Assembly (NCBI GenBank): GCA_900544715.1
Contig: UQWL01000003.1
Location: 1 to 64,000, forward strand
From: an uncultured Oscillospiraceae bacterium
GTDB lineage: Bacteria; Bacillota; Clostridia; Oscillospirales; Acutalibacteraceae
DNA length: 64,000 bases
Reading direction: 5' to 3'
Shown piece after piece: positions 17,893 through 26,358 of this stretch. Every line of letters starts with the position of its first letter. Within the stretch, counting starts at the first letter, position 1. The position numbers and the translations under genes are program-made. The notes under the pieces are model-generated. The model did not search any database and was not told the origin of the DNA. It was given only the letters and a program-made list of their open reading frames with translations.

Positions 17893-17977
17893 GTAGCAAA
17901 GACTCTAAACCTGAGGGGAAAGATTGTTAAAAAACTGTCACACTGATGAGGCGCTCGCCCCAGCGGGCAGATGCCGC

Positions 17978-20182
17978 TCAAAACCGGCGGTAATCGGATG
18001 CCGCAAAGGCTGCTGCAGCCATGAAGAGGATTGCCGGGAGCGTGGTGGTCACAAAGGGCGCTCCAACCACAGGCTGAGAGGCCGGGGGAGACGCAGGCGC
18101 ATTCAGTTGGGCGGAAGGCTGGGAAGCGGTTTCAACCGGCCTCGATGGGGCTGCTGTTTCAGATGCGGCCGTGGTGCGCAGATGCCCGGCCTGAGAGGCG
18201 GGCTGTGTCAAAGCAGACTCAATGGTTTGTGACAAAACGGAACCTTCCGGAACAGTTGTTTTGGATAAACCATCCGTCAGTAATACGCCCTTGCCATCTT
18301 GATACCGCACGCCGAGGCCGTCCACTTGGTCGTCCAACCCTTCCGTGTCCACATAAAAACCGGATGCAAGGCCGGAAACAAACGCTCCAATTTGGCGAAC
18401 CCTCTCTTCTGTGAAGGCTTTTTTCAGAGCGTCCGCGGCGGAGAAACCGGCAAGCTTTGCCAGAGTCCCGGCCCGCATGGAGGAGACGATCCCAAGCGCG
18501 GGCTTCCACAACGCGCCCGCCGTGCTTGATAAATAGGAGGCGTCCAGCTTCAGGCTGCTGAGCATTTTGTCGCAGAGGGAGGAAGCGGCGGGGAGCAGCT
18601 GCTCGGTAATCAGCACCCGTGTCAGTGCGGGGTTTAGCTGCTCGATCAGAGCGGAGAGGCTGGCATTTGGCACTTCTTGCCCAACGCTATGGGAGAGCAT
18701 CAACTCCGTTAGAAAATCGCTGACCGTGTAAGGCTGGCTGCCGGAGGTTTGCGATAGGGCGCTTCTGCAAAGCTTTACCACCATTTGCTCGATCTCCTTC
18801 CGGAGCGGGCTTTTTCCACTGGCATCCGCCGCGAGCCACTGCTCGTCAAATTGGGCAAATAAATCATGCACCATCGGGATCAGGTCGCCGGAGATAGAGA
18901 TGCGTAGGGCGGGAAGAAGGAAAGAGGCGGAGCTCTCAACCAGCACGGTGTCTGCGCCGTCAAGCCGGAGCGTCAGGCTTAGATTGCCGCTGAGATTGAG
19001 CGTAAGCGGCTTTTTCAGTGCGGATTGGATTGCTTTTTGTAGGGCTGAATCGAGCTCCCCGGTTTTGGCGAGTGCTTCAACCCCTTTTTTGAGCCCATCC
19101 GTTTCAAGCGTGTTGAGCGGGCCGTCTAAAAAACGCATCGCATAGCTGGCGAAGGCAGTTTCCGAAAAGAGGGACTGCCGCAAATGCTCCTGGTAATTGA
19201 TCCGCTGCCCCTGCCAGGTAATTTCCTTGATGCTCTCTGATTGCAGGGTGATTTGCCCGCCCTCTACCGTTGCGGTGCGGATCGGAGCGCCATAGGTTAC
19301 GAGAGAACCCGTTTCCATATCCAAAAGCCAGTTCCCCTCCGGGGAGGTGTATTTTGCAACATCTGTTTCGTGCATATGCCCGGTGAAGAAATAGGAGAGC
19401 CCCGCGTTAGCAAACTGCCGCGCGGTTTCAGCGCTATTCTGGATCGTGCCGCTGAAAGAGGCCGATACGGCGCTGGATTGATGCGCCAATAAGGGGCGGT
19501 GCATGCCCGCAATTAGTGTTTCTCCGTTTTGCCGGGCCTTGTCTGCCTGCTGCACAATCCATTTCATCAATCTGTTGGAGATTATGCCGCCGCCAGCACC
19601 CTGCGCATAGGCCTCGCTGTCAATCATGAGCAGGCGGATGCCGGGCTTGGGCGTGACCGCGTAGGAGAGGCCGCCTTGTATAGTATCTTCTGAATACTCA
19701 GGCTGATAGTAGGCAGCGCTATCCGCGCCGTCGTAGCCATATGCATGGAAGATATCCCGAAATTCGGCGGGGGAGAGGCCGCCGCTCCCAATGTCGCTTT
19801 CGCCATTGATGGCGTATACGCGGATCCCCGCCTGCTCTACCTTTTTTAATTTTTGCGCCAATTCCTCGGCACTTGCCCGGCCCCCGCCGCTGGTCAGGTC
19901 GCCGGTGAGGAGCAGCACATCCGGCCGCTGGCGGATCACAGCCTCAATCGCTTCTTCCGCCGCCGGCGCACTCTCGCCGTATAGCCTCCATTCGTTTCCG
20001 TCTGCCGCCGCTTGATCGGAGGCGGCGAGATAATGCAGATCAGATAGAATGCAGAGCTTGATTGGAGTGGAGGAAGCGCCGCGCCCCGAGGTGGCGGCAA
20101 TGGCGGGCAGGAGGCAGCAGAGAGCCATACATAGGCACAGGCAAAACGGAACAACCCGTTTGACGGGATCGCTGGCCTTCAT
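17978..20182 (-). CDS. Secreted calcineurin-like metallophosphoesterase with C-terminal membrane anchor
   Basis: The 734-aa protein has a signal peptide (about 1-33: basic start, hydrophobic core, then AIAATSG). A metallophosphoesterase domain follows: LCILSDLHYL, LLLTGDLTSGG, NGESD in place of the usual GNHD, AGMHRPL and FFTGHMHETD. These supply metal ligands of a two-metal site. The central part (about 330-650) is of unknown fold, and a Pro/Ser/Ala-rich linker leads to a C-terminal hydrophobic segment (TLPAILFMAAAAFAAS) ending in DYRRF, which should tether it to the membrane. The start is ATG 20182, with AGGAGG upstream. It is divergent from secA. The substrate (nucleotide, lipid or teichoic acid phosphate) cannot be told. 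Confidence 0.8.
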   Translation of the reverse strand: MKASDPVKRVVPFCLCLCMALCCLLPAIAATSGRGASSTPIKLCILSDLHYLAASDQAAADGNEWRLYGESAPAAEEAIEAVIRQRPDVLLLTGDLTSGGGRASAEELAQKLKKVEQAGIRVYAINGESDIGSGGLSPAEFRDIFHAYGYDGADSAAYYQPEYSEDTIQGGLSYAVTPKPGIRLLMIDSEAYAQGAGGGIISNRLMKWIVQQADKARQNGETLIAGMHRPLLAHQSSAVSASFSGTIQNSAETARQFANAGLSYFFTGHMHETDVAKYTSPEGNWLLDMETGSLVTYGAPIRTATVEGGQITLQSESIKEITWQGQRINYQEHLRQSLFSETAFASYAMRFLDGPLNTLETDGLKKGVEALAKTGELDSALQKAIQSALKKPLTLNLSGNLSLTLRLDGADTVLVESSASFLLPALRISISGDLIPMVHDLFAQFDEQWLAADASGKSPLRKEIEQMVVKLCRSALSQTSGSQPYTVSDFLTELMLSHSVGQEVPNASLSALIEQLNPALTRVLITEQLLPAASSLCDKMLSSLKLDASYLSSTAGALWKPALGIVSSMRAGTLAKLAGFSAADALKKAFTEERVRQIGAFVSGLASGFYVDTEGLDDQVDGLGVRYQDGKGVLLTDGLSKTTVPEGSVLSQTIESALTQPASQAGHLRTTAASETAAPSRPVETASQPSAQLNAPASPPASQPVVGAPFVTTTLPAILFMAAAAFAASDYRRF

Positions 20183-20367
20183 AAAGCGTCCTCCTTTTTG
20201 CGCCAAAACGCATCGCCAGGAATTCATTACAGGGTTCAGTATCTGCATTTTTGGGCTGGAACGGTACATTTTGCATCTGAAAATTTATGGAAAATCACCG
20301 CCAGTCCAGAGCACTTCACGGTAAAACGGAAATTCATCAAAAAGTTATATATTTTTTGAAGGCAGTG

Positions 20368-20376
20368 TGCTATAAT
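20368..20376 (+). promoter_or_regulatory. Extended -10 promoter of secA
   Basis: TGC TATAAT (hexamer 20371-20376) forms a consensus extended -10 about 117 bp before secA. The -35 region is only AT-rich. The short frame at 20287-20505 in this interval has no ribosome site and is not called. Confidence 0.55.
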
Positions 20377-20492
20377 GAAAAAACATTGTGGATTTTTATG
20401 CCTGCCGTCCTTAAAATAGGAAAGGAGCGGCATGATGGGATTGCCAAATTCAGAAGGGGCTTTTCCAAAACCATACTGAGGAGACTGGTACA

Positions 20493-23261
20493 ATGGGATT
20501 TTTAAAGAAACTGTTTGGCGACTATTCCGCAAAGGAGGTCAAGCGCATTCTTCCCCTGCGGGATAAAGTGCTGGCTCTGGAGGAAACCTATGCCGCCAAA
20601 ACGGATGAGGAGCTGCAGGCCGTGACCCCGGCGCTCAAAGAGCGGCTCGCAAACGGGGAAACGCTTGACGATATCCTGCCGGATGCCTTCGCCGCATGCC
20701 GTGAGGCCTCCTGGCGTGTGTTGGGGATGAAGCATTTCCCCGTGCAGGTTGTCGGCGGCATCATTCTACATCAGGGCCGCATCGCCGAGATGAAAACCGG
20801 TGAAGGCAAAACGCTCGTCGCCACCCTGCCGGCGTATCTGAATGCGCTGTCCGGCAAGGGCGTCCATGTGGTCACGGTCAACGATTACCTCGCCCGGCGC
20901 GACTCGGAGTGGATGGGTAAGGTTTACCGGTTCCTGGGGCTGAAAGTCGGCCTGATCGTCCATGAGAAAAATGATGCGGAGCGCCGCGAGGCCTATGCAG
21001 CGGATATCACCTACGGCACAAACAACGAGATGGGCTTCGACTACCTGCGAGACAACATGGTGCCGTATAAGGAGCTCAAGGTCCAGCGCGGCCACAATTT
21101 CGGCATCGTCGACGAGGTCGATTCCATTTTGATCGACGAGGCGCGCACGCCGCTGATTATCTCTGGCAAGGGCGACGCCTCTACCGACCTTTACCGCCAG
21201 GCGAACGAATTCGCCAAGCGCCTGAAGGTTGTGCGAATCAAGGAGCAGGATACCAAGAAGAATGCCGAGGAAGAGGCGGACGCCGACTATATCGTCGATG
21301 AAAAGGCGAAGACGGCTGTACTTACCAAGGAGGGTGTGAAGAAGGCGGAATCCTATTTCCATGTGGACAACCTGATGGATCTCGATAACGTTACCCTCCA
21401 GCACCATATCAACATGGCCATCCGCGCGCAGGGCGTGATGAAGCGCGATGTCGACTATGTGGTAAAGGATGGGCAGGTGCTCATCGTCGATGAATTCACC
21501 GGCCGTATCATGCTCGGCCGCCGCTACAGCGAGGGCCTCCATCAGGCGATCGAGGCCAAGGAGGGCGTGAAGGTCGAGTCGGAGAATAAGACGCTTGCCA
21601 CCATCACCTTTCAGAATTATTTCCGCCTGTATGAAAAGCTCTCCGGTATGACGGGTACGGCGATGACCGAGAGCGAGGAATTCCAGGAGATCTACAAGCT
21701 CGACGCGGTCGAAATCCCCACCAACAAGCCGATGATCCGCGATGATCATCCGGACGCAGTGTATGCCACGACGGAAGTAAAATACAACGCCGTCATCGAT
21801 CAGATCGAGGAATGTCACAAGAAAGGCCAGCCCGTGCTGGTCGGCACAATCTCCATTGAAAAATCGGAGTTATTGAGCGCGATGCTCAAAAAGCGCAAGA
21901 TCAAGCACGAAGTCCTCAATGCGAAATACCATGACAAGGAAGCGGAGATCATCGCACAGGCCGGTAAGTTCGGCGCGGTGACGATCGCGACGAATATGGC
22001 GGGCCGCGGCACCGATATCATGCTCGGCGGTAATTCTGAATATCTTGCCAAGGCGGAGATGCGCCGCATGCAGATCCGCGAGGAGCTCATCAGCGAGGCC
22101 ACCGGCTTTGCGGAGACGGGCGATCAGGAGATCCTGGATGCACGCCGCACCTTTACGGAGCTCAACCAGAAATATAAGGACGAGATCGCCGAAGAGGCGG
22201 ATAAAGTACGCGCGGCGGGTGGCCTGTTCATCATCGGCACGGAGCGGCACGAATCCCGCCGGATCGATAACCAGCTGCGCGGCCGTTCTGGCCGTCAGGG
22301 CGATCCCGGTGAGAGCCGGTTCTATCTCTCTCTGCAGGACGACCTGTTCCGCCTGTTCGGCGGCGACCGGATGGCGAACCTTGCCGATTCCTTCGCGGCC
22401 CGCGGGCTGGAGGACGCACCGATTGAATTAAAGCTCGTCTCCAATTCCATCGAGAGCGCGCAGCGCAAGGTGGAGTCCCGCAACTTTGCCATTCGTAAAA
22501 ATGTATTGCAATTCGACGATGTCATCAACCGCCAGCGCGAGCTGATCTATAAGCAGCGCGACATGGTGCTCGACGGCGAGGATTTGAAGCCTACCATTCT
22601 GAAGATGATCGATGAAACGATCACGCAGGCGGTCGATCTGTACTGCCCGGCGAGCAACGAGAAGGCGGACTGGAACGCGAAGGCGCTGTATGAAAATTAC
22701 AAATGGCTGGTAAAGCCCGAGGACATCGAGGGCGATATCGACCGCGATGCGCTGCAGGATACACTGATCGAGCGCGCGCATGCGCTCTATAATGAGCGTG
22801 AAGAGAAATTTACACCGGAAATCATGCGCCAGCTTGAGCGCAAGGTGCTGCTCGACAATGTCGACGCGCGCTGGATGGAGCATATTGATGCGCTCGACGA
22901 GCTGAAAAAGGGCATTGGCCTGCGCGCCTACGGCCAGCAGGATCCGGTCGTCGCCTTCCGCCTGGAGAGCTTCGATATGTTCGATGAGATGACCGCCGCG
23001 ATCCGCGAGGGCACGGTGCGCATTATGCTGACGGTGCCGGTGCGCAGCGAGGAGGATGTCCACCGTGAGCAGCAGGCGAAGATCACCTCCACCAGCGGCG
23101 CGAGCGACGGCTCCGATAAAGCGCGCCCGGTACGCAAGGAGAAAAAACCGGGCCCGAACGATCCGTGCTATTGCGGCAGCGGCAAAAAATATAAGAAGTG
23201 CCACATGCAGGCGGATCAGGCGGAAGCGGCAAAGGCTGCCGCGGCGAACCGGAACCGGTAA
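20493..23261 (+). CDS. secA: Preprotein translocase ATPase SecA
   Basis: SecA is the motor that drives unfolded preproteins through SecYEG. The 922-aa protein has the DEAD motor with Walker A in MKTGEGKTLVA, HVVTVNDYLARRD, and the Walker B-like VDEVDSILIDEARTPL. The preprotein cross-linking domain follows, then the second motor domain with TNMAGRGTDIMLGG and GTERHESRRIDNQLRGRSGR, and the helical wing/scaffold. A C-terminal zinc-binding SEC-C motif (CYCGSGKKYKKCH) serves SecB or lipid contact. GAGGAGA precedes ATG 20493. It has its own promoter and is followed by a terminator. Confidence 0.97.
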   Translation: MGFLKKLFGDYSAKEVKRILPLRDKVLALEETYAAKTDEELQAVTPALKERLANGETLDDILPDAFAACREASWRVLGMKHFPVQVVGGIILHQGRIAEMKTGEGKTLVATLPAYLNALSGKGVHVVTVNDYLARRDSEWMGKVYRFLGLKVGLIVHEKNDAERREAYAADITYGTNNEMGFDYLRDNMVPYKELKVQRGHNFGIVDEVDSILIDEARTPLIISGKGDASTDLYRQANEFAKRLKVVRIKEQDTKKNAEEEADADYIVDEKAKTAVLTKEGVKKAESYFHVDNLMDLDNVTLQHHINMAIRAQGVMKRDVDYVVKDGQVLIVDEFTGRIMLGRRYSEGLHQAIEAKEGVKVESENKTLATITFQNYFRLYEKLSGMTGTAMTESEEFQEIYKLDAVEIPTNKPMIRDDHPDAVYATTEVKYNAVIDQIEECHKKGQPVLVGTISIEKSELLSAMLKKRKIKHEVLNAKYHDKEAEIIAQAGKFGAVTIATNMAGRGTDIMLGGNSEYLAKAEMRRMQIREELISEATGFAETGDQEILDARRTFTELNQKYKDEIAEEADKVRAAGGLFIIGTERHESRRIDNQLRGRSGRQGDPGESRFYLSLQDDLFRLFGGDRMANLADSFAARGLEDAPIELKLVSNSIESAQRKVESRNFAIRKNVLQFDDVINRQRELIYKQRDMVLDGEDLKPTILKMIDETITQAVDLYCPASNEKADWNAKALYENYKWLVKPEDIEGDIDRDALQDTLIERAHALYNEREEKFTPEIMRQLERKVLLDNVDARWMEHIDALDELKKGIGLRAYGQQDPVVAFRLESFDMFDEMTAAIREGTVRIMLTVPVRSEEDVHREQQAKITSTSGASDGSDKARPVRKEKKPGPNDPCYCGSGKKYKKCHMQADQAEAAKAAAANRNR

Positions 23262-23373
23262 GAGATATGCTTTGATCCGGCAGAATACACTGGCCAAAGA
23301 GGCCGTTTGAATGGCAGTGAGCCATAAAAAAGTATTGAGAAAATATGGACTTACGCCAAGTGAACGGGAAATG

Positions 23374-23419
23374 AAAAACTCTATGTGGATGGTTAGATAT
23401 CTACATAGAGTTTTTCTTT
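23374..23419 (+). terminator. Terminator downstream of secA
   Basis: A 17-base stem with one mismatch (23374-23390 with 23399-23415) is followed by T-rich sequence. It lies 110 bp after the secA stop; the interval holds no convincing gene. Confidence 0.75.
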
Positions 23420-23460
23420 TACACTTCTTACGGTTTTTCAGCGTTCGTAGAATGCGTAGC

Positions 23461-23477
23461 CGCCCCCGCAGGGGGCG
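23461..23477. other. GC-rich hairpin
   Basis: A 7-bp C/G stem with a GCA loop is followed by TTT. It may be a second terminator. The rest of 23262-23664 contains no gene I can support. Confidence 0.3.
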
Positions 23478-23614
23478 TTTCCGGGGAAATGGCTCCTTCC
23501 GCCTACAAGCGTTTTTGCGGATTTGCCTGAAAGGCTCAATTTATAAAATGGAAAAATGTACATGTTGGTATCGGTTGCCGGTTTGTAAAATACACGGAAA
23601 AATGAAAAGAAGTC

Positions 23615-23645
23615 TTGCTTGTGACGTAAGGTAATGAGTTATAAT
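23615..23645 (+). promoter_or_regulatory. MerR-type promoter with 19-bp spacer
   Basis: TTGCTT (23615-23620) and a consensus TATAAT (23640-23645) are separated by 19 bp instead of 17. That long spacer is the hallmark of promoters activated by MerR-family regulators, which bind in the spacer and untwist it. It lies directly upstream of the MerR gene, indicating autoregulation of the whole operon. Confidence 0.7.
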
Positions 23646-23664
23646 ACAGACAAAGGTGATTAAA

Positions 23665-24465
23665 ATGTCAAACAACAAAGCGATACCGCAAGGGTATATG
23701 ACCGTGGGTGTGGTGGCAAAGAAAATGGGTGTCACCGTTCGTACCCTGCAGTACTACGACAGAGAAGGCCTGCTTTCACCATCGGCAGAGAGTGAAGGGG
23801 GCCGCAGGCTCTATACCGACAAAGATTTGGTTCAGCTTCATCAAATTCTATCCCTGAAACATTTAGGGTTTTCATTAGATGCGATCAAAAATCGCCTGAT
23901 TTCTCTTGATACCCCTGCCGATGTTGCAGGCGCTCTTGCAGAGCAAGCTGTTGTTATTCGGGAAAAGATAGAATCTCTGTCAGAATCCCTAAATGAGATA
24001 GAAGCGTTGCGAGCGGAAGTGTTGCAAATGCAATCGGTGGATTTCAAAAAATACGCCGATATTATCGTAAACCTGCAAATGAAAAATGAATTCTACTGGC
24101 TGATCAAGCATTTCGATGATACGACCCTTGACCATATTCGGAGCCGCTTCGATCAGGAGAGCGGCTTAGCAATGATAGAAACTTTCAACCGCCTGCAAGA
24201 TGAGGCGATACAGCTTCAAAAAGACGGCGTACCACCCGAAAGCGAAAGGGGGCAGAACCTTGCGAAATCATTCTGGGAAATGATTCTGGAATTTACGGGT
24301 GGGGACATGAGTATGCTGCCCAAACTGATAGAGATGGGTAACTTTGACGGACTGGAAAATGAATGGAAACAAAAACAGGCGATTGTCAATGCGTATATTG
24401 AACCGGCTTTAGATGCTTATTTTACAAAGTTGGGAATCCATCCATTTGAGGAGGCGCTTAAATGA
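23665..24465 (+). CDS. MerR-family transcriptional regulator with TipAS-like C-terminal domain
   Basis: The N-terminal winged helix (about residues 10-80: TVGVVAKKMGVTVRTLQYYD, then EGGRRLYTDKDL) is typical MerR, followed by a long dimerisation coiled coil (about 85-130). The C-terminal 120 residues are helical and resemble TipAS-type drug-sensing domains. The family activates promoters with overlong spacers when a ligand binds. The start is ATG 23665, with AAAGGTG six bases upstream. The stop overlaps the ATPase start by ATGA. The encoded regulator probably senses the compound exported by the two following genes. Base composition is lower in GC than neighbours, which suggests acquisition. 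Confidence 0.85.
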   Translation: MSNNKAIPQGYMTVGVVAKKMGVTVRTLQYYDREGLLSPSAESEGGRRLYTDKDLVQLHQILSLKHLGFSLDAIKNRLISLDTPADVAGALAEQAVVIREKIESLSESLNEIEALRAEVLQMQSVDFKKYADIIVNLQMKNEFYWLIKHFDDTTLDHIRSRFDQESGLAMIETFNRLQDEAIQLQKDGVPPESERGQNLAKSFWEMILEFTGGDMSMLPKLIEMGNFDGLENEWKQKQAIVNAYIEPALDAYFTKLGIHPFEEALK

Positions 24466-25277
24466 ACTTGGCCATACAGATTGACAGGCTAAAGAAAAGC
24501 TATGGGGATCATACCGTGCTGAAGGGTGTGACTTTTAATGTTATAAAAGGTGAAATTTTTGCATTGCTTGGCGTAAACGGCGCAGGCAAAACTACAGCTC
24601 TTGAATGTATGGAGGGGTTACGCAAATATGACGGCGGCAGCATCGTAGTGAATGGGAGGATGGGGATTCAGTTACAATCAGCGTCTCTCCCAGCCCATAT
24701 TAAGCCGATGGAAGCTGTACGGTTATTTGCAAGATGGAATAAAGCAAAAATAGACCATGCTATGCTTGCCGCTCTCGGAATGAACGAGCTGACGAAAAAG
24801 CAGTATGCAGAACTATCAACGGGGCAAAAACGGCGGCTACACCTGGCCCTTGCCTTAATCAGCGACCCTGATATTGTGTTTCTTGATGAGCCGACTGCCG
24901 GGCTTGATGTGGAAGGCAGAATAGCACTCCACGACCAAATCCGCAAACTGAAAGCGCAGGGCAAGACAATCATTTTGGCCAGTCACGATATGGCGGAGGT
25001 GGGAAGCCTGTGTGATCGTATTGCGATTCTGAATGACGGCAACATTGTCTTTTTGGGTACTGTCGCAGAATTGACCGCAAAAATCGGCAAACGCTATACT
25101 ATTCACATTAAAACCGAGCAAGGCGATGAAAGCTTTGAATCGGACAACATCGGGGATACCATGCTGACTTTGCTGGAAGGTTTTAAGCAGCGAGGCATTG
25201 CCGTGCTGGACATTCAAATAGACAGGGGAACGCTGGAACAGGATTTTTTGGAAGTTGCAAGGGGGCATGGCGGATGA
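24462..25277 (+). CDS. ABC-2 type exporter ATP-binding protein
   Basis: The 271-aa ATPase has Walker A LGVNGAGKTTALE (about 36-48), the Q-loop region MGIQLQSASL, signature LSTGQKRRLHLAL (about 110), Walker B IVFLDEPTAGLD and a His switch in ILASHDMAE. A C-terminal extension of about 70 residues is typical of drug-export ATPases such as the CcmA/DrrA group. It pairs with the permease encoded downstream (ATGA overlap on both sides), so the MerR-ATPase-permease set is one coupled operon. The cargo, possibly an antimicrobial, is inferred only. Confidence 0.88.
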   Translation: MNLAIQIDRLKKSYGDHTVLKGVTFNVIKGEIFALLGVNGAGKTTALECMEGLRKYDGGSIVVNGRMGIQLQSASLPAHIKPMEAVRLFARWNKAKIDHAMLAALGMNELTKKQYAELSTGQKRRLHLALALISDPDIVFLDEPTAGLDVEGRIALHDQIRKLKAQGKTIILASHDMAEVGSLCDRIAILNDGNIVFLGTVAELTAKIGKRYTIHIKTEQGDESFESDNIGDTMLTLLEGFKQRGIAVLDIQIDRGTLEQDFLEVARGHGG

Positions 25278-25993
25278 ATGCGTTTTTATATGGCGTGGCG
25301 TTGCAGTGGAGGTTGGATATTCGCAGCAAGTCGCTGCTGATTACCTGTTATGTGGTTCCCCTTTTGTTTTTTGCCATGATGGGCGGGATTTTTACCTCCA
25401 TAAACCCGGAAGCAAAGGCCACTCTGATCCAATCCATGACCGTGATGGGCGTATCCATGGGTGCGCTGATCGGCTTGCCGCCTTCCCTTGTGGAGACATA
25501 CGCAAGTGATATCAAAAAAGTTTATAAGGCCAATGGGGTACCGCTGTATCTTGGTCTGGTTTCGATGTTTTTGTCCACTTTTATTCATCTGTTGCTGATG
25601 TCTGCGATCATATATTCTGTCGCCCCCATTGCTTTTGATGCCACACCTCCGGCAAACCTTCCATTGTATTTTGGCTCACTTGCCGTTTTTATTGCAGTAT
25701 CATTAAGTGTTGGAAGCGTCTTGGGGCTGGCGGTGAAAAAACAGGCAAAACTTACCATGATTTCACAGCTGGTTTTTCTGCCTTCTATCATGTTGTCCGG
25801 CATTTTGTTCCCTATTGATCTGGTTCCACATTTTTTCGGGATGCTGGGAAAACTGTTCCCTGCGGCATGGGGTTATATATTGATGAAAGGCGACGGCTTT
25901 TCTTTTGGAACCCTGTGGCCTCTGGCTGCACTATTTGCGGCTTCAGGCGTTATCCTCACGGTTCTGTTGAAACGGCTGCAGGCGGAAGGGTGA
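25274..25993 (+). CDS. ABC-2 type transporter permease
   Basis: The 239-aa membrane subunit has about six hydrophobic helices (about 17-37, 55-70, 92-115, 125-150, 160-185, 210-232), the ABC-2 layout. It has the usual conserved region IMLSGILFPIDLVP before the last helices. It overlaps the ATPase gene by ATGA and completes the exporter. No terminator is obvious directly after it; a GC-rich region and the thi promoter follow. Confidence 0.85.
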   Translation: MNAFLYGVALQWRLDIRSKSLLITCYVVPLLFFAMMGGIFTSINPEAKATLIQSMTVMGVSMGALIGLPPSLVETYASDIKKVYKANGVPLYLGLVSMFLSTFIHLLLMSAIIYSVAPIAFDATPPANLPLYFGSLAVFIAVSLSVGSVLGLAVKKQAKLTMISQLVFLPSIMLSGILFPIDLVPHFFGMLGKLFPAAWGYILMKGDGFSFGTLWPLAALFAASGVILTVLLKRLQAEG

Positions 25994-26133
25994 GCAAGCT
26001 GCGATCCCCCCATGCGGGACAGGGTTGGCCCGCAGCAATAAAGCCGGCGTATGGCTCCATTTCTATTCAGGAAAATATTTTTACCAGCCTACCTTTACGG
26101 AAGTAGCCCACATAACGGCGTTTGAAATGCTGT

Positions 26134-26163
26134 TTGACAGGATGGCCATGCTTGTGCTATAGT
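26134..26163 (+). promoter_or_regulatory. Promoter of the thiamine operon
   Basis: Consensus TTGACA (26134-26139) and an extended -10 TGC TATAGT (26158-26163) are spaced by 18 bp, ending 25 bp before the riboswitch. Confidence 0.75.
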
Positions 26164-26188
26164 AAAGCTACAACAATATCATATGGAC

Positions 26189-26270
26189 AGGGGAGCTTGT
26201 GAGCAGGCTGAGAGGAAGTCATCAACTTCGACCCTTACACCTGATTTGGATAATGCCAACGTAGGGAGCG
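26189..26270 (+). ncRNA. TPP riboswitch (THI element)
   Basis: The thi-box landmarks are present in order: GGGGAGC at the 5' end (26190-26196), GCTGAGAGG (26207-26215), ACCCTT (26231-26236), then CCTGATTTGGATAATGCCA and a closing GTAGGGAGC. These form the pyrimidine- and pyrophosphate-sensing arms. A terminator-type hairpin (26292-26330) follows, and thiC starts 89 bp after the aptamer, so thiamine pyrophosphate should switch off transcription of the thi operon. Confidence 0.93.
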
Positions 26271-26291
26271 AAAGCGCGATTGTTTTCGATC

Positions 26292-26330
26292 AGCGGGGAA
26301 TGCCAAACGGTGTTTCCCGCTTTTTGTTTT
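26292..26330 (+). terminator. Expression-platform terminator of the TPP riboswitch
   Basis: A stem built from agcggggaa (26292-26300) and tttcccgct (26313-26321) is followed by a T-rich run. It sits between the aptamer and the thiC ribosome site, as expected for transcriptional attenuation. Confidence 0.8.
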
Positions 26331-26358
26331 TCTGTCCATAGTGTTTCAGGAGGAACAG

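Noticed and set aside
20287..20505. 72-aa frame overlapping the secA promoter and start
   Set aside because: It has no ribosome site, spans the extended -10 element of secA, and lacks protein-like composition.
23311..23634. 107-aa frame between secA and the MerR gene
   Set aside because: It runs through two hairpins and the -35 of the MerR promoter, and its sequence is Arg-rich and low in complexity.
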